Positions 14,032-19,712 of a stretch of 19,712 bases of DNA are shown here, one piece after another. The position numbers and the translations under genes were made by a program. The stretch spans positions 1 through 19,712 of the forward strand of contig LIAL01000012.1 of NCBI GenBank assembly GCA_001437625.1, in the 5' to 3' direction. The notes under the pieces are model-generated. The model saw nothing but the letters and a program-made list of their open reading frames with translations. It was not told where the DNA came from and made no database searches. The number at the start of each line of letters is the position of its first letter. The stretch's first letter is position 1. This stretch comes from Nitrosopumilus sp. BACL13 MAG-121220-bin23. Its GTDB lineage: Archaea > Thermoproteota > Nitrososphaeria > Nitrososphaerales > Nitrosopumilaceae.

Positions 14032-15312
14032 ATGGTATTTGGGTGGGGTAAAAAAAAACCAATAGAGTCTACTGCAGAGCGTAAATCTGTCAATCAAAAT
14101 ATTGAACTTGATGATGTTCCTCAAATTATATCTGATTTGAGTAAATTAAGAGAATCTCAAACCCTTTCTGAAATAAAAAATTTGAGAAATAACACTGCTC
14201 CGCTTATTGATGATTTAATGAAAATTGGCATTGTACTTGAAAAAGATAATTTGAGTGTCGATGATATTGATAAACATTTGGCTATAATCGTGGTGAGAGG
14301 CAAGCAGCAAGTAATTGATATTTTAAAAAAGGATGTAAAGACTTTGATGCAAGTTTCAACAATTACCGATGCAAAAAAATTAGACTATTTTTTAATTCAA
14401 CTTCTTAAAAAAGTTGGTGATGTTTTAGGACGACAAACCAGGGTAATTCATATTTTTGCAAAAAAATATGCAAATCAACTAACTGATAATCTTAAAATTA
14501 TGAATGAGAATTCTGATAATATTTCAAAACTTCTAAAACATTATGAGTCTACACAATCTACTTTTGATGAAATTACTGAAATGTTGAATAAAATTGAATC
14601 CCTTAACACTGAATTAAGTGATAAAACAAAAAGGAACATCGAAATTTTAGATAATTTAAAATCTTTTGAAGAAATGAAAATTACTTTACAGACTTCTCTT
14701 GATGAAATTCACTCTTCAGAAAATTATAAGAAATATGTTGGTTTGGAAAATAAATTAACTAAATTTACTAATCAAAAATTAAAGATAAAGTCTGAAATTG
14801 ATACTCAATTCACAAAAATTTCCCGTCCTCTTGGTAGGTATGCATATGGTTCTTCCTTAGATAAGGAGCAAAGCGGTATTTTATCTACTTTAGTTGACGA
14901 TCCATTTGATGCACTTCTTTCTGAAAATTCTGATACCATTATTGTTATTTTGGAAAATATTCGAAAAGGAATATCTTCTGGTGCCATATCTGTAAAAGAT
15001 GCTGACAAAACTTTGTCCCAGTTGACTGAGACTGAAGAATCTCTAGATGGTTTTATCAAAAAAGTATCTGATTATTCAAATATTTTTAATTCTATGAAAA
15101 ATGAACTAAGTGAGTTGAAACCTAAAAACTTGACATTTCTTGAAAATGAATTCTCAAATAATACTGCCTCAGAAAATGACTCTGATTTAAAATCTAAAAC
15201 TATTTTATCGGAAATTGATCAAATAAATTCTAAAATTCCTGAAATTATATCTAAAATTGAAGGTAAATTAAGAATATTTTCTAATTCTAAATACGTAATA
15301 TCTCAATCTTAA
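14032..15312 (+). CDS. Long helical coiled-coil protein, unknown function
   Basis: 426 residues with no membrane helix, signal peptide, Walker motif or cysteine. The N-terminus MVFGWGKKKP is a short aromatic/basic tag before a Ser/Thr-rich linker. The rest appears almost all helical. A more globular hydrophobic part covers about 60-145 (DDLMKIGIVLEKDNLS, LAIIVVRGKQQVIDILKK, LDYFLIQLLKKVGDVLG). Heptad-rich coiled coil covers about 150-265 and again 295-420, separated by a Gly/Pro-containing break at about 264-290 (SRPLGRYAYGSSLDKEQSG) that could act as a hinge. It looks superficially like SbcC/SMC arms or ESCRT-III-like bundles, but has neither an ATPase head nor a recognisable Snf7 signature. 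The JAMM protease follows 31 bp downstream, so the two are probably one operon. Confidence 0.75.
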   Translation: MVFGWGKKKPIESTAERKSVNQNIELDDVPQIISDLSKLRESQTLSEIKNLRNNTAPLIDDLMKIGIVLEKDNLSVDDIDKHLAIIVVRGKQQVIDILKKDVKTLMQVSTITDAKKLDYFLIQLLKKVGDVLGRQTRVIHIFAKKYANQLTDNLKIMNENSDNISKLLKHYESTQSTFDEITEMLNKIESLNTELSDKTKRNIEILDNLKSFEEMKITLQTSLDEIHSSENYKKYVGLENKLTKFTNQKLKIKSEIDTQFTKISRPLGRYAYGSSLDKEQSGILSTLVDDPFDALLSENSDTIIVILENIRKGISSGAISVKDADKTLSQLTETEESLDGFIKKVSDYSNIFNSMKNELSELKPKNLTFLENEFSNNTASENDSDLKSKTILSEIDQINSKIPEIISKIEGKLRIFSNSKYVISQS

Positions 15313-15343
15313 AACTAATTTACCGAGTAATTGAACTCTTTTT

Positions 15344-15742
15344 GTGTTTTCTAAAAAGAAAAAAATCGAACGAAAAATTTTACTACAAAAAACTGTATTG
15401 GATAGTATAATCACTTTCTGTAAAATGAAGCACCCTAATGAGGGTATTTTGATCTTAAAGGGAAAATCTAAAAATGGTGCTATAACCATAGATGGATTAG
15501 CTATTCCGCCGTTTAATTTTACAGGTCCTACTTTTGCAGGATTCCCTCATTCCTTTTTGCCTTTTGATAACAGCTATATTGGAATCATACACTCACATCC
15601 GTCTGGTTCTGCTGAACCCTCTGTAACTGATTTGAATAATTTTTTTGGATTGGTCTCTTTAATTATTAAATTTCCATATGAGGATGATTCTATTTTTGCT
15701 TGGGATAGTAGTGGAAATTCTATCCCCCTTGTCATTGATTAA
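15344..15742 (+). CDS. JAMM/MPN+ metalloprotease domain protein
   Basis: 132 residues from GTG 15344. The full JAMM zinc site is present: Glu33 (NEGIL), His83-Ser-His85-Pro, then Ser93 and Asp96 in the H-x-H-x7-S-x2-D spacing (HSHPSGSAEPSVTD). These are the residues of active isopeptidases of the Rpn11/AMSH/desampylase type, so catalysis is likely. The protein is a minimal MPN domain with a lysine-rich N-terminus (FSKKKKIERK) and no other domain. The characterised archaeal homologues remove ubiquitin-like SAMP modifiers; other relatives process sulfur-carrier proteins. No ubiquitin-like, E1 or cysteine-synthase gene lies here. Co-transcription with the coiled-coil protein suggests that protein is its substrate, adaptor or scaffold (inference). 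Confidence 0.88.
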   Translation: MFSKKKKIERKILLQKTVLDSIITFCKMKHPNEGILILKGKSKNGAITIDGLAIPPFNFTGPTFAGFPHSFLPFDNSYIGIIHSHPSGSAEPSVTDLNNFFGLVSLIIKFPYEDDSIFAWDSSGNSIPLVID

Positions 15743-15780
15743 TTTTAAAAATTAATTGAAATCAATAAAAACTGACAAAG

Positions 15781-15789
15781 CTTTATAAC
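15781..15789 (+). promoter_or_regulatory. TATA box for the zinc-ribbon membrane protein
   Basis: CTTTATAAC is centred at 15785, about 29 bp before TTG 15814. It marks a transcript separate from the JAMM gene. Confidence 0.45.
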
Positions 15790-15813
15790 CTTTTTTTAAG
15801 AACTTTCAATGAA

Positions 15814-16149
15814 TTGAATCCTCAACTTAAAAAATATTATATTTTTCTAGGTGCGTCACTTGTATTCAGCATTGGATTGCAGATTGTTCTTGGCATGCTT
15901 GGCGTTCCTTGGTATATCAGCATTGGATTAGTTATGGCTATCTTTATTTTACTTCCTATGTACATGAGAAGAAGACAGGCTGGTAACTTTGGTGGTTCTG
16001 GTTCGGGTTCTGAAGGGGGCGGCTTCTTTGGAAATAATGGCATGAACAATTCTACTAGGGTAAAGTATGTGTGTCTTGTCTGCCAGAATAAACATAATGG
16101 TGGTTCGTGCCCTAGATGTGGATCAAAAATGCAAAGAGCTGATTTTTAG
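15814..16149 (+). CDS. Membrane-anchored zinc-ribbon protein
   Basis: 111 residues from TTG 15814; the ATG at 15809 is in another frame and stops at once. Two membrane helices lie at about 8-28 and 32-51, followed by a basic stop MRRRQ, a flexible Gly/Ser linker (about 57-77) and a C-terminal zinc ribbon with CLVC (Cys87, Cys90) and CPRCG (Cys99, Cys102). By the positive-inside rule the ribbon faces the cytoplasm. Such tails usually mediate binding to protein or nucleic acid; nothing shows which. It is followed 8 bp later by the unknown protein at 16158 and preceded by the coiled-coil/JAMM pair. Confidence 0.78.
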   Translation: MNPQLKKYYIFLGASLVFSIGLQIVLGMLGVPWYISIGLVMAIFILLPMYMRRRQAGNFGGSGSGSEGGGFFGNNGMNNSTRVKYVCLVCQNKHNGGSCPRCGSKMQRADF

Positions 16150-16157
16150 GTTTAATA

Positions 16158-16469
16158 ATGTCATTAGATGAAATTCGTAAAAAAGTTATTTTTCATAACT
16201 CTGTTGATGTTTGGATTGCAGCATGTTTTGAAAAAAAAATATCATGGACAAACACTGAAGATTATAAAAAATTCATGAAACATCTATTGTCATTTAATCT
16301 AAATTTAAAGGCCTTTAGCTTGTGTGCACATGATGCTGGTGCAACTGAAGAAGAGAAAACTAAATTCACTGATATTTTATTTGAAACAAAAGATGATCCT
16401 ACTTCATTAATTTATACAATAAAACTAAATGCTTCTGCTTTAGAAATAATTCGAAACCATTTTTCATAA
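16158..16469 (+). CDS. Small soluble protein of unknown function
   Basis: 103 residues from ATG 16158, only 8 bp after the zinc-ribbon gene and so probably in its operon. The chain is mixed helical, without signal peptide or membrane helix: a helix MSLDEIRKKVIFHNSVDVWIAACFE, a WTNTEDYKKFMKHLLSF segment, an LKAFSLCAHDAGATEEE turn, and a C-terminal helix ASALEIIRNHF. The two cysteines (23 and 57) are not in a CxxC. No family is recognised. Its stop directly abuts the stop of the convergent DppC-type gene, with no bases between. Confidence 0.65.
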   Translation: MSLDEIRKKVIFHNSVDVWIAACFEKKISWTNTEDYKKFMKHLLSFNLNLKAFSLCAHDAGATEEEKTKFTDILFETKDDPTSLIYTIKLNASALEIIRNHFS

Positions 16470-17837
16470 CTATCTTTTTAATTTTGGATTAATTATTGAA
16501 TCTAATGCGTTTCCAATAAATACAAATGCTAAACCTGTTATCGCAATCATAATTCCTGGTGGCACTATCCACCACCAAAGTCCTCTAGATGCTGCTCCAA
16601 ATGTATTGGCATCGTGTAAAATTTGACCCCATGTTGGAAATGATGGATCACCTAACCCTAGAAAACTTAATCCAGCTTCTGTAGTTATTGCTGCTGGAAC
16701 TGATATTGCAATACTTGCAAATGCATATGGGAGTAATTGTGGTAAAATATGTTTGAGGATCATTTTTGAATCTCTTTGACCCATTATTGTTGCAGCTTCC
16801 ACATACCCTCGTGTTTTAATTTGAAGTGACATGCTTCTTGCAACTTTTGCAATTCCAACCCATCCAAAAATCATCAAAAACCCTGTCATCACAAATATGC
16901 TGTTACTAATGGTAACTGAAAGTATTATCAGAAAAGGTAGTGCCGGTAATGCATAGATGATGTCATTAAAACGCATCATGGTTTCATCTGTTTTTTTACC
17001 TTTGAATCCTGCATAGATTCCATACACTAATCCTATTACAACTGAGCCAATTGACACTACAAGACCAATGAATAGTGCTAGTGGAGTTCCCCACAATAAC
17101 CCTATGGCCAAATCTCTTCTCAATTCATCTGTTCCCATTATGCCAAAAGCTTTTCCTCCTATGATTAATTTTGAATCAATAATTTTACTTTCTTTATTTA
17201 TTTCATAAAAATCAATAAAAAAAACATAATTACCTTTCAATGGTTTATTTAATTCTGTTTTTGAAAAAATAATGTCTTCTACAGACAATCTGTCTATTTC
17301 AAATTCAAATTTTTCTGCTTGTAAGCCTAATTCCTTTTTAATCATTATATCCGTTGAAAATATTCTGTCATTATGAATTATTTTTAAATTTGAATATGGT
17401 AGTGATGTTGAAACTAATTCTAACCTAACTCCATCTGGTCTAATTACTGACATTTGAAGTAGTGGTGAACCTGAATACTCTAACAAATATGAATAAATAA
17501 AATCTTTTGGAAATTGATCATAATTAAAATTTAAATTAAATTGATATGATGTTAAATTTATTTCATTATTAGATATTGATTGAATATTTGGCTCTACTAA
17601 AATTTTATGTTCTGGAATTTTTTCTGTTAAAAATAAGTTTACCCAAATTGGAATTGCTGTTTTTGGATACGTGATCCAACTTTCTGGATTATTCCATTCT
17701 TGAAATGTCTCTATTGGAATTATAATCATTGTAATAATTGATATTGAAATTAAAATTGTAAGAATTACAATCCCTGCAACACCCATCCTACTTTTAAGAA
17801 ATTCTTTCTTTATCTCTTGGGGCGTTACGTTGCTCAT
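16470..17837 (-). CDS. DppC/OppC-type ABC permease with enlarged external domain
   Basis: 455 residues, against about 300 for usual DppC/OppC. Helix one is at about 19-41. The conserved GTDELRRDLAIGLLWG block that normally follows some 60-70 residues later appears only at 235-250, so the external loop (about 42-230) carries roughly 120 extra residues rich in beta-like and Asn/Ser/Tyr sequence. The rest is standard: helices at about 250-276, 295-333, 370-390 and 428-447, with the EAA loop EAATIMGQRDSKMILKHILP (347-366) that contacts the ATPase, and SFLGLGDPSFPTWG. It pairs with the DppB-type permease two bases upstream. Probable role: uptake of peptides or other small solutes, substrate unknown. 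Confidence 0.92.
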   Translation of the reverse strand: MSNVTPQEIKKEFLKSRMGVAGIVILTILISISIITMIIIPIETFQEWNNPESWITYPKTAIPIWVNLFLTEKIPEHKILVEPNIQSISNNEINLTSYQFNLNFNYDQFPKDFIYSYLLEYSGSPLLQMSVIRPDGVRLELVSTSLPYSNLKIIHNDRIFSTDIMIKKELGLQAEKFEFEIDRLSVEDIIFSKTELNKPLKGNYVFFIDFYEINKESKIIDSKLIIGGKAFGIMGTDELRRDLAIGLLWGTPLALFIGLVVSIGSVVIGLVYGIYAGFKGKKTDETMMRFNDIIYALPALPFLIILSVTISNSIFVMTGFLMIFGWVGIAKVARSMSLQIKTRGYVEAATIMGQRDSKMILKHILPQLLPYAFASIAISVPAAITTEAGLSFLGLGDPSFPTWGQILHDANTFGAASRGLWWWIVPPGIMIAITGLAFVFIGNALDSIINPKLKR

Positions 17838-17839
17838 TA

Positions 17840-18895
17840 TTATTCACCAGTACTGCTGCGAATTCTAGGATCAAAATAACCATAAAGTAAATCTGCAATG
17901 AATATGCTTACTAGAAAAAACACCGTTAAGATGTACGTTGCACCTATAATTACTGGTAAATCCATGACTGTAATTGCTTCAAAGTATAACCTTCCCATTC
18001 CTGGCCAATCAAATACTGCCTCTGTAATTATTGCTCCTCCTAATGAGCCTGACAAACTGAGTGCTAAAATTGTAATTATTGGAGGTGCTGCATTTTTTAA
18101 TGCATGTGTGTATGTTATTTTACTTTGATTAATTCCCATTGTTTTTTTTGCTATTATGAAATCCTCTTGCATAATGCCTACCATAAAATTTCTTACCAAA
18201 TATGCCCAAGATCCAAATCCTATCATTACAATTGTAATCAATGGTAATGTCATGTGATACAATAGTGCCCCTAGATATTCTGGACTTGATGCTGGAATGT
18301 CTGGAGTTGCTCTTGCTGGGAAAATTTGATATGTAAACGCAAATAAAAATATCATTAACATCCCAATCCACCATACTGGAAAACTAGAACTTATTATTGC
18401 AAAACTTGATGTAATTCGATCTATTATGGAGCCAACTTTAGTTGCAGCTAATGCCCCTACAAATATTCCTATTACCGAAATAATTATTGTAGCTGATGTA
18501 AATAGAAGAATTGTTTTTGGTAATTTTTCAAAAATAATGTCTTTCACATCTGAAGATCCTGAATCACTAGTAAGAAATGTGGCTTGTCCAAAATCTAATA
18601 ATATTATTTTGTACATTGTAAGCCCAATTCTTTGAGGCGAATACCATGGTTTATCCAATCCCAAATGCTTTATTCTTTGATCTGTTTGATCTTGGATGAA
18701 TGCTTCAAAATCTTTAACTGACGAAAAACTTTCTGCTATCGATGGATTTTCAATAATTTCAGATCGTACTTGAAAAACAATACCTTGTTTTAGAATTGTG
18801 TCCATATTGGAACCTACGAGTAATATTGTGATCAATAATGTAATTAGTAACACACCAAACATTGTCGCGGTACGTGTGACAATGTATTTTTTCAT
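17840..18895 (-). CDS. DppB/OppB-type ABC permease
   Basis: 351 residues from ATG 18895; a TTG at 18901 would add two. Six membrane helices are visible: the first at about 10-30, then an external loop with the family's HLGLDKPWY block (near 77-85), and five further helices from about 127 to 340. The EAA-type loop reads AKKTMGINQSKITYTHALKNA, and EAVFDWPGMGRLYFEAI and the YGYFDPRIR ending are diagnostic for DppB/OppB. It forms a heterodimer with the DppC-type protein, two bases apart. No ATPase (DppD/F) and no substrate-binding protein gene is present here. It is divergent from the winged-helix-like gene at 19010, a possible regulator. Confidence 0.94.
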   Translation of the reverse strand: MKKYIVTRTATMFGVLLITLLITILLVGSNMDTILKQGIVFQVRSEIIENPSIAESFSSVKDFEAFIQDQTDQRIKHLGLDKPWYSPQRIGLTMYKIILLDFGQATFLTSDSGSSDVKDIIFEKLPKTILLFTSATIIISVIGIFVGALAATKVGSIIDRITSSFAIISSSFPVWWIGMLMIFLFAFTYQIFPARATPDIPASSPEYLGALLYHMTLPLITIVMIGFGSWAYLVRNFMVGIMQEDFIIAKKTMGINQSKITYTHALKNAAPPIITILALSLSGSLGGAIITEAVFDWPGMGRLYFEAITVMDLPVIIGATYILTVFFLVSIFIADLLYGYFDPRIRSSTGE

Positions 18896-18921
18896 ACCCA
18901 ATATTGATTTCTATAAAAATA

Positions 18922-18930
18922 GCTTATAAT
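18922..18930 (-). promoter_or_regulatory. Possible TATA-like box for the permease operon
   Basis: Reverse-strand ATTATAAGC is centred 31 bp before ATG 18895 and 25 bp before TTG 18901. A second candidate, TTTTTATAG at 18911-18919, is too close to either start. Confidence 0.35.
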
Positions 18931-18975
18931 ATTATTAGATAACGCCTCCTTTTCATCACATTATGCTGTGGGCAT

Positions 18976-18983
18976 GATTTAAC
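18976..18983 (+). promoter_or_regulatory. TATA-like box for the winged-helix-like gene
   Basis: GATTTAAC is centred near 18980, about 28 bp before TTG 19008, consistent with a leaderless TTG start. Confidence 0.4.
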
Positions 18984-19007
18984 TATCGGGTTTGAAAAAT
19001 ATTCTGA

Positions 19008-19568
19008 TTGACAACCAAATATGATGATAAAATACTCGAATTAACTGGTAATTGGAAATTAACAAATGATATTGTTCGAAAAATTGGAGGTGATAAAATG
19101 GCTATATCCAATGCTCTTAAAATTCTAGAACTTATTGGTCATCTTCAAACTAAACCTGATAAAAATAAATTGATATATAAAAAAAATGAAAATGCTCAGA
19201 GTGAGTTTAATTTTTTAAAAATGATGGAATTTTTTGAATCAAATCAAAAAACACAAATAAATTTTATTAAACAAATTCCAACTATTATGAAATCAGACAA
19301 TATCCGGTTAAGGGAAAAAAGTCTAGATTTGTTAGAACGTATACAAGATGACGCTGATCGTGCATATCTTGTCATGATTCAAAATAGCAAACATGAAGAA
19401 ATAGGAATCCTTTCACCTCAAACAACACAAGAACGAAAAAAAATATTGATCCGTTATGTAAATAAAATATTGAATTCTCTTTTAGATAAATATCCACAAA
19501 AACACATTAGGAGTCCAATACAACAATACTTTCAAAATAATAATGCAAAATTTGAATTTAAAATTTAA
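19008..19568 (+). CDS. Putative winged-helix DNA-binding protein
   Basis: 186 residues from TTG 19008. The first 55 residues look like a winged helix: helix one DDKILELTG, helix two LTNDIVRKIG, recognition-like helix KMAISNALKILELIGHL, then a hairpin QTKPDKNKLIYKK. The rest is helical and charged, with a Gln/Asn-rich middle (ESNQKTQINFIKQ), an RLREKSLDLLERIQDDADRAYL helix and a basic C-terminus; it may serve for dimerisation or ligand sensing, but I recognise no family. Divergence from the permease pair across about 110 bp makes local regulation possible but unproven. The gene is strongly AT-rich like its neighbours. Confidence 0.65.
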   Translation: MTTKYDDKILELTGNWKLTNDIVRKIGGDKMAISNALKILELIGHLQTKPDKNKLIYKKNENAQSEFNFLKMMEFFESNQKTQINFIKQIPTIMKSDNIRLREKSLDLLERIQDDADRAYLVMIQNSKHEEIGILSPQTTQERKKILIRYVNKILNSLLDKYPQKHIRSPIQQYFQNNNAKFEFKI

Positions 19569-19712
19569 TAAAATCCTCTTACCTAACTACTACATAATAA
19601 AAAATAAATATATCCACTAAACTTTAGATTATGGAATTTATTATACTTATAATTTTTAACATTTTTTTTGGATAAATTTACATTTAATATTTTTTAGGAC
19701 TTATGTTTATGA
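19569..19712. other. AT-rich intergenic tail, possible start of a next gene
   Basis: No gene is contained here. Several T-runs (for example 19661-19669) could end the upstream transcript. An ATG at 19703 lies about 27 bp after a GATAAATTT element, the spacing seen elsewhere in the window, so a leaderless gene might begin there and run off the right edge; the few codons visible cannot prove it. Confidence 0.3.

Noticed and set aside
14032..15312. SbcC/SMC-type ATPase or an ESCRT-III (CdvB/Snf7) protein.
   Set aside because: No Walker A or B, no ABC signature and no recognisable Snf7 pattern; only helical coiled-coil character supports either idea.
18955..18980. ATGC-TGTGG-GCAT hairpin in the divergent spacer as a regulator site.
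   Set aside because: Only four base pairs; such stems are frequent by chance.

Overview
The window looks like chromosome of a marine ammonia-oxidising thaumarchaeon (Nitrososphaerota, Nitrosopumilus/Nitrosarchaeum-like). This is inferred from the very AT-rich DNA, a purely archaeal gene set (NreA-type repair protein, DUF432 next to an MscS channel, archaeal-type AdoHcy hydrolase, no folate-type bacterial neighbours), and promoter layout: most transcription units have a TATA-like box centred about 25-29 bp before the start codon and no Shine-Dalgarno, which is what leaderless archaeal transcripts look like. GTG and TTG starts are common. I see no rRNA, tRNA, CRISPR array, insertion sequence or phage gene.

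Layout. 1-832 (-): 5' part of an NAD-dependent epimerase-like SDR, running off the left edge. 934-1712 (+): a CoA-binding-domain protein overlapping a small unknown protein by ATGA. 1838-2425 (+): a four-helix membrane protein. 2456-3613 (-): NreA DNA-repair protein with a C-terminal PCNA-binding motif. 3715-4638 (+): a BtuF-like cobalamin/metal-chelate binding protein without signal peptide. 4676-4876 (+): a very basic 66-residue protein. 4965-6553 (+): DUF432 protein plus MscS-type mechanosensitive channel, overlapping by one base, preceded by a strong interrupted inverted repeat. 6550-6828 (-): small two-helix membrane protein. 6908-9089 (-): nadE-cysS operon. 9141-9443 (-): Rieske ferredoxin-like protein, divergent from 9519-10760 (+) ahcY. 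10798-13208 (+): metG plus a lipase-like alpha/beta hydrolase. 13493-13954 (-): SRPBCC protein. 14032-15742 (+): long coiled-coil protein plus a JAMM/MPN+ metalloprotease. 15814-16469 (+): membrane-anchored zinc-ribbon protein plus an unknown protein. 16470-18895 (-): DppB/DppC-type peptide-transporter permeases, the DppC with an unusually large external insertion. 19010-19568 (+): winged-helix-like protein divergent from the transporter.

How it fits together. Much of the window is housekeeping: two aminoacyl-tRNA synthetases, NAD synthesis, methyl-cycle recycling (AdoHcy hydrolase next to MetRS, both touching methionine metabolism), DNA repair and osmotic protection. The least explained parts are the coiled-coil/JAMM pair with its zinc-ribbon membrane neighbour, the small basic protein, the DUF432 partner of the channel, and the orphan permease pair with an enlarged DppC. 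I do not see a complete new defence or mobile system; the coiled-coil/JAMM region is the best candidate for undescribed biology.
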